Assembly: GCA_051010055.1 (NCBI GenBank)
Contig: JBPCVY010000113.1
Span: forward strand, 1 to 36,130
Length of the DNA: 36,130 nt
Source: CAJQND01 sp051010055
GTDB lineage: Bacteria; Pseudomonadota; Alphaproteobacteria; Rhizobiales; CAJQND01
Direction: 5' to 3'
Shown here: one piece after another, positions 1 to 8,398 of the stretch
Position numbering within the stretch: the first letter of the stretch is position 1
Layout: the number at the start of each line of letters is the position of its first letter
Program-made: the position numbers and the translations under genes
Notes under the pieces: generated by a model
What the model saw: the letters and a program-made list of their open reading frames with translations, nothing else
What the model was told of the DNA's origin: nothing
Database searches by the model: none

Positions 1-1431
1 TCGGGCAAGCCGGTTGTCGTTCTCAAAACCCACGCCGACGCCCCACGCGTCCTCATCGCCAATTCCAATCTGGTTCCTGAATGGGCCAATTGGGAACATT
101 TCAATGAGCTCGATAAAAAGGGGCTCATGATGTACGGGCAAATGACGGCGGGCTCATGGATATACATTGGCAGCCAGGGCATCGTGCAGGGCACCTACGA
201 AACCTTCGCCGAGATGGGCCGCCAGCACTTTGGCGGTGATTTGTCGGGCAAATGGGTTCTCACCGGCGGGCTCGGCGGTATGGGCGGCGCTCAACCATTG
301 GCGGCGACTATGGCTGGTGCATCAATGATTGCGGTTGAGTGCAAACCCTCGTCCATCGATTTCAGGCTGCGCACCCGCTATCTGGACAAGAAGGCTGACA
401 CCATCGAAGAAGCTGTGGCGATGGTTGAAGATGCCCACAACCAGGGCAAGGCGGTTTCCGTCGGCCTTCTCGGCAATGCGGCTGACGTTTTTCCTCAATT
501 TGCGGAGCAATCAAAAAATGACGCCCGGTTTTTGCCCGATGCGGTAACTGATCAAACCTCCGCCCACGATCCGTTGAACGGCTATCTGCCGCAAGGCTGG
601 TCGCTGGCGGAATTTGATGAGCGGCGCGTTTCTGATCCAAAGGGAACAGTTCAGGCCGCAAAGGCCTCAATGGCCGTTCAGGTTCAGGCAATGTTGTCGT
701 TTCACGAACGCGGCATTCCCGTTGCCGATTATGGCAACAATATCCGCCAGATGGCACTGGAAATGGGCGTCACCCATGCGTTTGATTTCCCAGGCTTTGT
801 GCCGGCCTATATCCGGCCCTTGTTCTGCCGGGGCATTGGGCCATTCCGTTGGGCGGCATTGTCGGGCAATCCGGAAGACATCTACCGCACTGATGAAAAG
901 GTGAAGGAGCTTATCCCTGACGATGCGCACCTTCACAACTGGCTCGACATGGCGCGTGAGCGCATTAGCTTTCAAGGTTTGCCGGCGCGGATATGCTGGG
1001 TTGGGCTCGGTCAGCGCCACCGGCTCGGGCTTGCCTTCAACGAGATGGTGCGCAATGGGGAACTTGAGGCGCCGGTGGTCATCGGGCGCGATCATCTCGA
1101 TTCCGGTTCCGTTGCCAGCCCCAACCGGGAAACCGAAGCTATGAGAGATGGCTCGGACGCGGTGTCCGACTGGCCATTGCTGAACGCGCTGGTGAACTGC
1201 GCGTCTGGTGCGACTTGGGTATCGCTCCATCATGGCGGCGGCGTCGGCATGGGATTTTCCCAGCATGCCGGCATGGTGATTTGCTGCGATGGCACAGAGG
1301 AGGCCGACAGGCGTCTTGAGCGTACCTTGTGGAACGATCCAGCGATGGGGGTTGTCCGCCACGCAGATGCTGGCTACGCATTGGCAATCGATTGCGCTCG
1401 GGAGAACGGTCTCAACATGCCAGGTGTTTGA
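1..1431 (+). CDS. hutU: Urocanate hydratase, 5' end outside window
   Basis: Converts urocanate to 4-imidazolone-5-propanoate, the second step of histidine degradation, in the cytoplasm with tightly bound NAD+. The reading frame is open from base 1, so the gene starts upstream; 476 residues are visible of a family length near 555. The visible part begins in the conserved stretch SGKPVVVLKTHADAPRV, continues through LMMYGQMTAGSWIYIGSQG, the glycine-rich NAD-binding segment GGLGGMGGAQPLA, and the C-terminal block SGATWVSLHHGGGVGMGFSQ, and ends with the typical LNMPGV tail. No other hut gene lies downstream; the next gene is a GntR regulator of the FCD type, not the HutC/UTRA type that usually controls hut genes. 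The hut operon therefore probably ends here. Confidence 0.97.
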   Translation, partial: SGKPVVVLKTHADAPRVLIANSNLVPEWANWEHFNELDKKGLMMYGQMTAGSWIYIGSQGIVQGTYETFAEMGRQHFGGDLSGKWVLTGGLGGMGGAQPLAATMAGASMIAVECKPSSIDFRLRTRYLDKKADTIEEAVAMVEDAHNQGKAVSVGLLGNAADVFPQFAEQSKNDARFLPDAVTDQTSAHDPLNGYLPQGWSLAEFDERRVSDPKGTVQAAKASMAVQVQAMLSFHERGIPVADYGNNIRQMALEMGVTHAFDFPGFVPAYIRPLFCRGIGPFRWAALSGNPEDIYRTDEKVKELIPDDAHLHNWLDMARERISFQGLPARICWVGLGQRHRLGLAFNEMVRNGELEAPVVIGRDHLDSGSVASPNRETEAMRDGSDAVSDWPLLNALVNCASGATWVSLHHGGGVGMGFSQHAGMVICCDGTEEADRRLERTLWNDPAMGVVRHADAGYALAIDCARENGLNMPGV

Positions 1432-1500
1432 AAGTCACCGAATTCAGGGTGAAAATCAGAGAATCTTGGAAAAAAATTGATGAAATGGCGATATTGCTTG

Positions 1501-1517
1501 TTTTATCGATTTTTTTT
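1501..1517. promoter_or_regulatory. Candidate operator, TTTTATCGAT-T-TTTTTT
   Basis: A 17-bp AT-rich motif centred on the palindrome ATCGAT, 49 bp upstream of the GntR gene start. It matches the motif at 9335-9351 at 16 of 17 positions. Recurrence upstream of the regulator and at the head of the facing operon suggests a binding site for that regulator. This is inference only; AT-rich matches can arise by chance. Confidence 0.35.
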
Positions 1518-1565
1518 GGCGAAAATCAATTATCCCAAAACCCGCACTCATAAGCGAAGGATAGG

Positions 1566-2255
1566 ATGTCGCTCAGTCCAACACTTGATAAACAAGACAG
1601 CCCGGTATCACTCACCAGCCAGGTTTATGATGGCCTGCGCGCTGATATAATTGCTGGAAAACTCAAACCTGCCTTGAAACTAAAAGTGGAAGAATTGCGC
1701 AAGCGGTACAATGTTGGCGCAAGCCCGGTGCGTGAAGCGTTGAGCCTGTTGGCGTCCGATGGCCTGGTTGACCGCATTGATCAACGTGGGTTCCGTGTTG
1801 CGGTCGTGAGCGCTGAAGATTTCGCCGACATTTTGAACGTGCGCTGCTGGCTGGAAGAGCGCGCGCTCCGGGAATCCATCAAGAAGGGCGATACAGCTTG
1901 GGAAGAGGCGGTTGTGCTGGCTTTTTTCCGGATTTCAAAAGAGCCGCGTTCCATTGGCGATAAGGATCATTTTGTTGCAAATCCTCAATGGGAACGCCTT
2001 CACAAGGAGTTTCACTTGCAGCTCATTTCTGCGTGCGGCTCACCAACGCTTCTGGAAATTTGTGACAGGCTTTATGACCGAAATGTGCGCTACCGCAACC
2101 TCGCAGGGCCGGTTTCTTATCCAAAGCGGGATATCAATTCAGAGCATCAGGACATTATGGACGCAAGCCTTGCCCGTGACGAGGATGCCGCCGTTGAATG
2201 CCTGATCGCCCACTACCAAAACACCGGCGGGTTCCTTGAGCGGAAAATCGACTGA
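1566..2255 (+). CDS. GntR-family transcriptional regulator, FCD (FadR-like) subfamily
   Basis: A 229-residue cytoplasmic DNA-binding regulator. Residues about 15-80 form a GntR winged helix (SQVYDGLRADIIAGKLKPALKL, then the recognition-helix region GASPVREALSLLASDGLV). The C-terminal two thirds resemble an all-helical FCD ligand domain, with histidines of the usual metal/ligand site in LHKEFHLQLI, EHQDIMDA and LIAHYQ. AAGGATAGG precedes the ATG, supporting this start. It converges with the catabolic operon at 2282-9262 with a 26-bp gap. FCD regulators usually sense organic acids or sugar acids and repress neighbouring catabolic operons, so that operon is the likeliest target; control of hutU is less likely. 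The ligand is unknown. Confidence 0.92.
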   Translation: MSLSPTLDKQDSPVSLTSQVYDGLRADIIAGKLKPALKLKVEELRKRYNVGASPVREALSLLASDGLVDRIDQRGFRVAVVSAEDFADILNVRCWLEERALRESIKKGDTAWEEAVVLAFFRISKEPRSIGDKDHFVANPQWERLHKEFHLQLISACGSPTLLEICDRLYDRNVRYRNLAGPVSYPKRDINSEHQDIMDASLARDEDAAVECLIAHYQNTGGFLERKID

Positions 2256-2281
2256 CCCGCCAGCCTTTCAGGTTCAATCTT

Positions 2282-3259
2282 TCACTTTTTCTTCGCCACA
2301 AAAGGCACAGCTTTCACTGTGTCCTTGGTAACGATGATTGACATCAAGTCCTTACCCATCACCAGCGGGCCTTTGTAGGTGGTGCGGGTGCGGTCAAGAA
2401 TTTCTTTAGCTCCCACCGGTTTGATCTTGCCATTGGTTAGGGAGACCACATGGGTATAGACGGCAAGGCGCGGCGCGGTTGCCGTGAAAACCTTGCCGGC
2501 ATCTTCAGGCTCAATATGGTGGTCAAGTATGAGCTTCCATATGGGGGCAGCCTCCAAAAGCTCTTTCTTTGCTGCACCGATGGAGTGCACAAGCACATCC
2601 ACACCCTTTGAATGGTTGATGAGGTTCTCAGAATATTTTGTGTCTCCCGAGACAACCACCGAGCGCCCGTCATAGTCGAACCTGTAGCCAAGGGTCGGTT
2701 TGATCAGCTTGCCGTGGTCTGTCTCAAAAGCTGTAATCTTGAGGCCGTCTGCATCATAGACAACGCCTGGCCCAATCTCCTTCACACTGACGCCCGCCGC
2801 CTCCCGTGACATTTTCTGGTCAACAACCCGGGTATCCACATCCCAGGCATAGGCCTTTTGCAAGTAGTTCATCAGATTGGCAGTGCCTTTCGGTCCCATA
2901 ACAGGGAAGGGCACATCACGCCGGCCATAGGGCCCGCGCAGCCAGCCAGTAAGCCACAAGTCGGGAATGCCGACCACATGGTCAGAATGCAGATGGGTGA
3001 GAATGAGGGAGTCGAGCTTGCCGAAGGGGATTTTCTTGCGCCAGAGCATTTGGGTTGCACCGCGTCCGGCATCAACGAGGAAGTTTTTGCCAGCCACCCG
3101 CACAAGGGTTGCCGGGCCAAATCTGTGCATCAATGGCGGCGGGGTTCCCGTACCAACCAGTATCACCTCAAAGTCGGACTTGTCCTGTGCCCGCGCATCA
3201 GGGGCGCTGGTGATGAGAAACGCTGCAATCGCCAGCCCCGAAAGCAGTAGTTTGAACAT
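2282..3259 (-). CDS. Exported metallo-beta-lactamase-fold hydrolase (RNase Z/arylsulfatase-like)
   Basis: A 325-residue protein with a clear Sec signal peptide (hydrophobic residues 3-18, AxA-type end near DARAQ at 21-25), so it probably acts in the periplasm. The zinc-binding motif THLHSDH lies at 88-94, followed by a SGDTKYS strand supplying the bridging aspartate and a late histidine in VYTHVVSL. Sequence style is that of the RNase Z/AtsA branch rather than true beta-lactamases. The start is supported by GGGGAGG just upstream. It is the last gene of the leftward catabolic operon, 38 bp after the ring-cleavage dioxygenase. A periplasmic hydrolase could release a transportable substrate from an ester or lactone before uptake by the TRAP system; this is inference and the substrate is not identified. 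Confidence 0.85.
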   Translation of the reverse strand: MFKLLLSGLAIAAFLITSAPDARAQDKSDFEVILVGTGTPPPLMHRFGPATLVRVAGKNFLVDAGRGATQMLWRKKIPFGKLDSLILTHLHSDHVVGIPDLWLTGWLRGPYGRRDVPFPVMGPKGTANLMNYLQKAYAWDVDTRVVDQKMSREAAGVSVKEIGPGVVYDADGLKITAFETDHGKLIKPTLGYRFDYDGRSVVVSGDTKYSENLINHSKGVDVLVHSIGAAKKELLEAAPIWKLILDHHIEPEDAGKVFTATAPRLAVYTHVVSLTNGKIKPVGAKEILDRTRTTYKGPLVMGKDLMSIIVTKDTVKAVPFVAKKK

Positions 3260-3297
3260 AATATCCTCCCCTTGTTATATCTGTTTTTCGGCCCTCT

Positions 3298-4164
3298 TTA
3301 AGTGGCGACGAGGGTGAAGTCGAAATCAACCGAATAGAATGGCACGGTGATTTTATCTGCTGCCGCAAGTCCAGCAGGCAGCTCGGCCAAGTCATCATGT
3401 TTGCGGTATTTCAGGATGAGGGTTTCACGCACGCCGAACACTGCATCTTCGTCGAGATAGGGATCATCTTCCGGGAACAGCTCGGTGACGAGTGTCTGAA
3501 AGCCATCGGCCATGACAATGAAATGCAGATGCGACGGGCGCCAGGGGTGCCGGCCCGTTGCCTCAAGGAATTCGCCTGCCGGCCCATCGTCGGGAACCGT
3601 ATAGGGGGCAGGGCGCACGGTTGTGAAGCCATAACGGCCGTCAGCTCCCGTTGTCTGGCGTGCGCGCAGATTGAACCGCTCCTGGTTTGCGTCCTGGTTG
3701 GAATAAAGGCCATTATCGGCGGTTTGCCAGATTTCGAGCACAGCACCGGAAATGGGGTTTCCTTGCATATCCGCCACCACGCCGGAAACGATTGAAGTGT
3801 CGCCTTCATTGTCCTTTTTCAAATCGCCGCCGACAGGAACTTCGGGTGCGCCGAGAATATGGAACGGCCCAAGAACGCTTGATTCCGTTCCCCCCGGTGG
3901 TGAATTGATGATGTCGACCAGCGAGGAAAGTCCAAAGATATCTGAAAACAGAACGAATTCGTTGCGTTCATCATCAGTGATTTCACCGGCCTTTGTGAGA
4001 AGCTCGATGACTTTGCGCCCTTCCGCGTGGGTGAGGTTCACTTCGCGCGCATAATCATGGATATGATCTACAAGGCGTTCAAGCAGGTAGCCGGTTCTTT
4101 CATCCTTGCAGTTGAAGGTGTTCTTCACCGCATCGGTTATGGAGTTTCTGTCCACATTGCGCAT
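3298..4164 (-). CDS. Intradiol ring-cleavage dioxygenase, hydroxyquinol 1,2-dioxygenase-like
   Basis: A 288-residue non-haem Fe(III) enzyme that splits an ortho-diphenol between its hydroxyls. An N-terminal helical dimerisation domain (about 1-95, starting RNVDRNSITDAV) is followed by the beta-sandwich catalytic domain. Iron ligands are visible as Tyr154 (GLYSNQD), Tyr188 (PYTVPDDGP), His212 and His214 (RPSHLHF). The TESSVLGPFH segment and N-terminus resemble hydroxyquinol (1,2,4-trihydroxybenzene) dioxygenases more than classic catechol enzymes; the expected product would then be maleylacetate. TAGGAG precedes the ATG. It follows dctM by 12 bp in the same operon. No maleylacetate reductase or aromatic hydroxylase is in the window, so the pathway is incomplete here. 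Catechol or a substituted catechol remains possible as substrate. Confidence 0.9.
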   Translation of the reverse strand: MRNVDRNSITDAVKNTFNCKDERTGYLLERLVDHIHDYAREVNLTHAEGRKVIELLTKAGEITDDERNEFVLFSDIFGLSSLVDIINSPPGGTESSVLGPFHILGAPEVPVGGDLKKDNEGDTSIVSGVVADMQGNPISGAVLEIWQTADNGLYSNQDANQERFNLRARQTTGADGRYGFTTVRPAPYTVPDDGPAGEFLEATGRHPWRPSHLHFIVMADGFQTLVTELFPEDDPYLDEDAVFGVRETLILKYRKHDDLAELPAGLAAADKITVPFYSVDFDFTLVAT

Positions 4165-4176
4165 GGCAATCTCCTA

Positions 4177-5496
4177 TCAACCTAAAATCCCGATACTCAA
4201 AATCGGATACTGGATAATCAAGAGCAGAACCGCCAGCATGACCACGGCAAACGGAAAGGCGCCGAGAAACACATCCTTCAGTTTAATGGACGGATTGTCG
4301 ATGGTTGCCTTGATGACAAAACAGGAAATGCCGAGCGGCGGTGTGAGCAGGCCGATTTCAGCACCGATTACGGTAACGATGCCGAACCAGACAAGGCTTG
4401 CCCCCATTGGTTCGATGACCGGCAGGAACAGCGGCACCACAATGAGGATGATTGAGGCGGTATCGAGCAAGGTTCCCAGGAACAGCATCAGCACCACATA
4501 GGTCAGCATGATGCCCCACAGGGTAAAGTCCATGCCGGTCAGCCAGTCACCGAACATTGAGGGCAGGCCCGCAATGCCGAGCATGCGTGAATACATGGAT
4601 GCCGCCATGATGAGGAAAAGGATATTGGCGGTAACGTGCCCGGTTTCAATCAGTGTTTCCCAGAAGAGTTTTGCGGTCATGCGCCGTTTTGCAAAGGCAA
4701 TAAGAAGGGCGACAGTTGAGCCTCCTGCGCCCGCCTCGACCGGCGTCAACACGCCCAGGTAAATGCCTCCCAGAACAACCAGAATAAGCACGGCCACAGG
4801 GGCGGTTTTGTTAAAGACCTCAAGGCCGCTCAATGTTGTTTCAGGCGGCAGGTTCGCAGCCTCCACATCGCCGCCAACGAAGTTGGGCGTTAGCCGCGCC
4901 ATGATGATAATTGCAACAATGAAAGCACCCGACAGCAACAAGCCTGGCACAATGCCGGCCATGAACATCTGGCCCACTGATTGCTCGGCAACGAACGAAT
5001 AAATGATGAGCATGGCGCTGGGTGGTATCAGCATGCCCAGAACCGAGCTTCCGGCAACAACGCCAACCGCGAACCGTGGCCCATACTGGAACCGCAGCAT
5101 TTCAGGCACCGAAACGCGGGTAAATACGGAGGCCGAGGCAATCGATGAACCTGTTACAGCGGCGAACACCGCGTTTGCGGCGACGGTTGCCATGCCCAGG
5201 CCGCCGCGTACCCGGCGGAAGGTGTCGTTCATTACCTCGTAAATGTCCTTACCTATCCCGGCCTTTGAAACCGCCAGCCCCATGAATGTGAACAGCGGCA
5301 CTGTGGCAAAGGCATATTCGGTAATGGAATCAGATACCGCGATTTTGAGGAGATTGATTGCAAGCTGGGGGTCACCACGCTGCACCCACACGCCGATGAA
5401 GGAAACAACACCCAATGCAACGGGAATGTATAGCCCGCAATAAATGAGCACCACAATGAGGATGATGGAGCCAATCGCGATTTCAACGCCGGTCAT
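4177..5496 (-). CDS. dctM: TRAP transporter large permease (DctM family)
   Basis: A 439-residue inner-membrane protein with about 12 hydrophobic segments, the ion-coupled translocation subunit of a tripartite TRAP transporter. It shows the family landmarks VPLFTFMGLAVSKAGIGKD, the AANAVFAAVTGSSIASASVF signature near residues 105-125, GSSVLGMLIPPSAMLIIYSFV, and GLLTPPLGISCFVIKA near the C-terminus. The start codon overlaps the end of the small permease gene by 4 bp (ATGA), indicating translational coupling. With the P and Q genes just upstream it forms a complete P-Q-M set. Gene symbol is the generic family name; the transported compound is likely an organic acid related to the neighbouring catabolic enzymes, which is inference. 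Confidence 0.95.
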   Translation of the reverse strand: MTGVEIAIGSIILIVVLIYCGLYIPVALGVVSFIGVWVQRGDPQLAINLLKIAVSDSITEYAFATVPLFTFMGLAVSKAGIGKDIYEVMNDTFRRVRGGLGMATVAANAVFAAVTGSSIASASVFTRVSVPEMLRFQYGPRFAVGVVAGSSVLGMLIPPSAMLIIYSFVAEQSVGQMFMAGIVPGLLLSGAFIVAIIIMARLTPNFVGGDVEAANLPPETTLSGLEVFNKTAPVAVLILVVLGGIYLGVLTPVEAGAGGSTVALLIAFAKRRMTAKLFWETLIETGHVTANILFLIMAASMYSRMLGIAGLPSMFGDWLTGMDFTLWGIMLTYVVLMLFLGTLLDTASIILIVVPLFLPVIEPMGASLVWFGIVTVIGAEIGLLTPPLGISCFVIKATIDNPSIKLKDVFLGAFPFAVVMLAVLLLIIQYPILSIGILG

Positions 5497-6062
5497 GGTC
5501 CAGAATCCGCATCATTGTTGCCGCCATCGTGGGGGTCAGGCCGGGCAATTTTATAGACAGGCGCGATGGCGCAGAAAAACCACCGGCACATACACAATGT
5601 GGCCCCGATAACCATTACTGCCATAATCGGCCACTCGGGGAATGTGAAGACGCCCTCCGTTCCCACATAGGCATCCTGTTCGTAGGCTTCGATCACTTCC
5701 GGTACCAGTGCATATACAATCAGCGCCATGAAACCTGCACCCATCAGATCGAAGAGGCGGCGCATGGAAAAACCGATGGACGGACTTGCCCCTGTAATCC
5801 GCTCCAGGAAGGCGTCGGACCTGGTAAGCCGGCCCGTACGCACCACATCAGCCAGCTGCAGGAATACGATGGCGACAATGGAAATTTCGACAATTTCCAC
5901 CGCGCCCCTGATCGGCGCGATCAATACGGTGCGCATAAACACATCCAGATTGATCACGGCAATCAGAAACAATACCACCAGCGCGCCGAGCACGTTGGCG
6001 GAAATGGCGAGCCGGTCTATCGCGCGCGATAACCGGCCCACGGCATTTGCGTAATTTCCCAC
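5493..6062 (-). CDS. dctQ: TRAP transporter small permease (DctQ family)
   Basis: A 189-residue protein with four hydrophobic segments (roughly 20-45, 60-80, 105-130, 140-165), the usual topology of DctQ subunits that form a membrane complex with DctM. The segment IAVINLDVFMRTVLIAPIRG followed by EIVEISIV is typical. The track of the frame gives a GTG start at 6062 with no good Shine-Dalgarno sequence; translation may be coupled to the binding-protein gene, which ends 18 bp upstream. It overlaps dctM by 4 bp. Confidence 0.88.
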   Translation of the reverse strand: MGNYANAVGRLSRAIDRLAISANVLGALVVLFLIAVINLDVFMRTVLIAPIRGAVEIVEISIVAIVFLQLADVVRTGRLTRSDAFLERITGASPSIGFSMRRLFDLMGAGFMALIVYALVPEVIEAYEQDAYVGTEGVFTFPEWPIMAVMVIGATLCMCRWFFCAIAPVYKIARPDPHDGGNNDADSGP

Positions 6063-6080
6063 TTCAGCTACTTGCCAGGT

Positions 6081-7175
6081 CTAGTTGGTCAGTTCCTGAT
6101 CCCAGTTACGGGCCGGCTTTGCGCCGCCTTCACGCAACAAGTTCATATAATCCGCCAGGATTTTCTTGGCTGGAACACCCTTGCCCTCAAGCTTGTCCGC
6201 CCACTCTTTTGAGATGTTGGGCATGGACTTTACCCACTCATTGCGTTGCTCGTCGGAGAGCGTAACAACTTTGCCACCATTTTCTTTGTAAGCGGCAACT
6301 TTTGCTGCAGCACGGTCCATAGCAACATCGGCCAACCGGTCGCGGTACATGATGGATGCTTCTTTCAGAGCAGCTTTCACTTCATCTGGCAGTTTTTTCC
6401 AAGTATCGGCATTCACCGTCACAGCTTTCGAGTTCACGGTGCCGATATTTGCTTCCAGCATGTGCGGGCCGACTTCATAAATCTTGAACGTTACGGCAGC
6501 TTCCGGCCACAACATTATTGCGTCGACCACGCCGGTTTGCAGCTTGTTGTAATAGCTCACCAGAGGGCCGCCAACGCCTGCTGCGCCGATCCCCTCGACA
6601 TAGCGCAGATTATATCCGGCGCCAGCCATCTTGAGCCCCTTCATATCCGCAAGCTTGTTGATCGGTTTTTTGGAAAACACCTGATAGGTGTCGAGCACGC
6701 AGGCAGACGTCAGATACACCTGATTTTGCTTGGCGAAATGCTCTTTATATTGCGGATACTTCTCTGCGAGTTTGTCCACCGTCTGGGCAACCAGTTTCGG
6801 ATTGATCGATGAAAATGGCGTCACATAGGCGACCGCCTGAAGCGGAATCTTGTCGCCATGGAACACGGTTGTGACAACACCCACATCGCCAAGCCCGAGT
6901 TTTATGCCCTCAAGCACACCCTTGGGTTTCACGATGGTTCCACCATAAGCCTCCGTCCACGCGATCTTATACTTGCCTTCTTTGGCGAGGATCTCGTTCA
7001 CCTTCGGCAAGAAGAAGCTTGAAAACTCCTTTACCCACATGGCGCGGGCCGGATAACCGTCAATCGCGGTGAGTTTGATTGTTTCGATGGCCGATGCTGG
7101 TGACAGTCCTCCTGAAACCATCATGGCAACTGCTGCGGCGCCCAGAACAAAACGCCTGGTCAATTTCATACCCAT
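6081..7175 (-). CDS. dctP: TRAP transporter periplasmic substrate-binding protein (DctP family)
   Basis: A 364-residue solute-binding protein. Residues 1-29 are a signal peptide with paired arginines (LTRRFVLGAAA) and an ASA cleavage end; the double arginine hints at but does not prove Tat export. The mature protein has the family layout: ligand-facing segments GDVGVVTTVFHGDKIP, the linker KKPINKLADMKGLKMAGAG, LVSYYNKLQTGVVDAIM and the C-terminal helices. GGGAGG sits 5 nt before the first ATG, supporting MGMK as the start. The position where many DctP proteins carry a carboxylate-binding arginine (GLKxR) reads GLKMA here, suggesting a different ligand mode. It begins the P-Q-M block and follows the OsmC gene by 54 bp. 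Confidence 0.92.
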   Translation of the reverse strand: MGMKLTRRFVLGAAAVAMMVSGGLSPASAIETIKLTAIDGYPARAMWVKEFSSFFLPKVNEILAKEGKYKIAWTEAYGGTIVKPKGVLEGIKLGLGDVGVVTTVFHGDKIPLQAVAYVTPFSSINPKLVAQTVDKLAEKYPQYKEHFAKQNQVYLTSACVLDTYQVFSKKPINKLADMKGLKMAGAGYNLRYVEGIGAAGVGGPLVSYYNKLQTGVVDAIMLWPEAAVTFKIYEVGPHMLEANIGTVNSKAVTVNADTWKKLPDEVKAALKEASIMYRDRLADVAMDRAAAKVAAYKENGGKVVTLSDEQRNEWVKSMPNISKEWADKLEGKGVPAKKILADYMNLLREGGAKPARNWDQELTN

Positions 7176-7229
7176 ACTTTCCTCCCTTTGTTTGCAACCT
7201 ATTAAAGTCAGGCTCTGAAACCCGGTATC

Positions 7230-7697
7230 TCAATCGGGTTGGCGCACGACCCATTCTTCAGAGACTTCAGTTCCTGCCTGGACAAATAGTTTTGACAGCG
7301 GGCAAAATTTACCCACTTCAACTGCGAGCCGGTCGATTTCTTCCTGGCTGGCATCGCTATCAAGCTCGACACGCAATTGGATTTTCTCAAACGGTACGTC
7401 GATTTCTTCCTGCAATGTGACGCCGAGGCGATCAAAATCTGCGGTCACATCAACAGTGACATTCGAAATATTGATGCCCAATTTGGCGGCGCATTTGTGG
7501 CCGATGACATTTGTGCAGCCGGCAAGCGCAGCAAGGGCGGTTTCTGTCGGCGCGGGGCCAGCATTGGTGCCTCCGCGCTCAGGCGGCTCATCAATAATTG
7601 TTGTTGTATCACGCGCGGTGATATTGGAGCGGGAATGACTTGGGCATTTCGCTTTTACGCCGATCTTCACCTTTGTTTTCAACCGTATCGCTGCCAA
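7230..7697 (-). CDS. OsmC-family protein (Ohr/OsmC thiol peroxidase fold)
   Basis: A 155-residue cytoplasmic protein of the OsmC superfamily. Both redox cysteines typical of the family are present: Cys61 in LAGCTNVIGHKCA and Cys132 in GKFCPLSKLF, with the conserved PAPTETALAAL segment before the first. OsmC/Ohr proteins reduce organic hydroperoxides; some family members act on other thiol chemistry. The start is a TTG at 7697, 8 nt after a GGAGG; no ATG fits better. It lies 14 bp downstream of the nitroreductase gene and 54 bp before dctP in the catabolic operon, where it may detoxify peroxides or quinone-type by-products of ring oxidation (inference). Confidence 0.87.
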   Translation of the reverse strand: MAAIRLKTKVKIGVKAKCPSHSRSNITARDTTTIIDEPPERGGTNAGPAPTETALAALAGCTNVIGHKCAAKLGINISNVTVDVTADFDRLGVTLQEEIDVPFEKIQLRVELDSDASQEEIDRLAVEVGKFCPLSKLFVQAGTEVSEEWVVRQPD

Positions 7698-7711
7698 CGC
7701 TTGGTCCTCCG

Positions 7712-8374
7712 TTAGATGATCTTGCAGGCATCTTCAAACGCCAGCCGTGGCAGACGCGGAAACAGACCGGACACATCGCCATACCCAATATTGCACAGAA
7801 AATTGGATTTTACCGACGTACCTGCAAAAAAAGCCTCATCCACCGCCTCATTGTTAAACCCTGACATTGCCCCGATATCGAACCCCAGCGCCCTGGCCGC
7901 GAGCATGAGGTAGGCGCCTTGCAGGCTTGAATTCCGGAACGCGGTGGTTTCAGTGTGTGTGGGGTTGTTTCTGAACGGGCCGGTCATGTCCCGGTGAGAA
8001 AAGAGCTCCGGCAGCCGTTCCCAGAACTTGGTTTCATATCCAAGGATGGCCACCACCGGGGCTGCGCGCACCTTGGGAACATTTCCTTCCGCCACGCAGC
8101 CGGCGAGCTTTTCCTTTGCTTCAACCGATCTGGCAAACAACACCCGGGCATGGTTTCCGTTGGCGCTGGTCGGGCCCCATTTGTAGACCTCGTAAATCGC
8201 CTTCAGATCGTCGTCTGTGACCGGCTTTTCCTGCCATGTATTGTGGGTTCGTGCATGCCGGAACAATAAATCAAGCGCCGGCCCGTCCAGGCGGGAAAGC
8301 GCTGCATGGGCATTCGTAACCGCATCGCGCGCCGCCTTTAGCTTTTCAGCCGGGATATCAGCGGGTCCGGACAT
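7712..8374 (-). CDS. Nitroreductase-family protein, RutE/malonic semialdehyde reductase-like
   Basis: A 220-residue probable FMN-dependent NAD(P)H reductase. The N-terminal signature LDLLFRHARTHNTWQEKPV and YKWGPTSANGNHARVLFA, together with FRNSSLQGAYLMLAARALGFDIGAMSGF, place it near RutE/HadB-type nitroreductases, which in pyrimidine degradation reduce malonic semialdehyde. No other rut gene is nearby, so that name is not transferred. The conserved arginines and the GPTSAN loop contacting FMN are present. It lies 24 bp after the FAH hydrolase gene. A role in reducing a quinone, semialdehyde or unsaturated intermediate of the operon's pathway is inferred. Confidence 0.87.
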   Translation of the reverse strand: MSGPADIPAEKLKAARDAVTNAHAALSRLDGPALDLLFRHARTHNTWQEKPVTDDDLKAIYEVYKWGPTSANGNHARVLFARSVEAKEKLAGCVAEGNVPKVRAAPVVAILGYETKFWERLPELFSHRDMTGPFRNNPTHTETTAFRNSSLQGAYLMLAARALGFDIGAMSGFNNEAVDEAFFAGTSVKSNFLCNIGYGDVSGLFPRLPRLAFEDACKII

Positions 8375-8398
8375 TTTTGCGCCTGATCCTTTTCAATC

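Noticed and set aside
7712..8374. Naming the nitroreductase rutE as part of a pyrimidine operon
   Set aside because: No rutA, B, C, D, F or G gene nearby; the context is an aromatic or organic acid operon.
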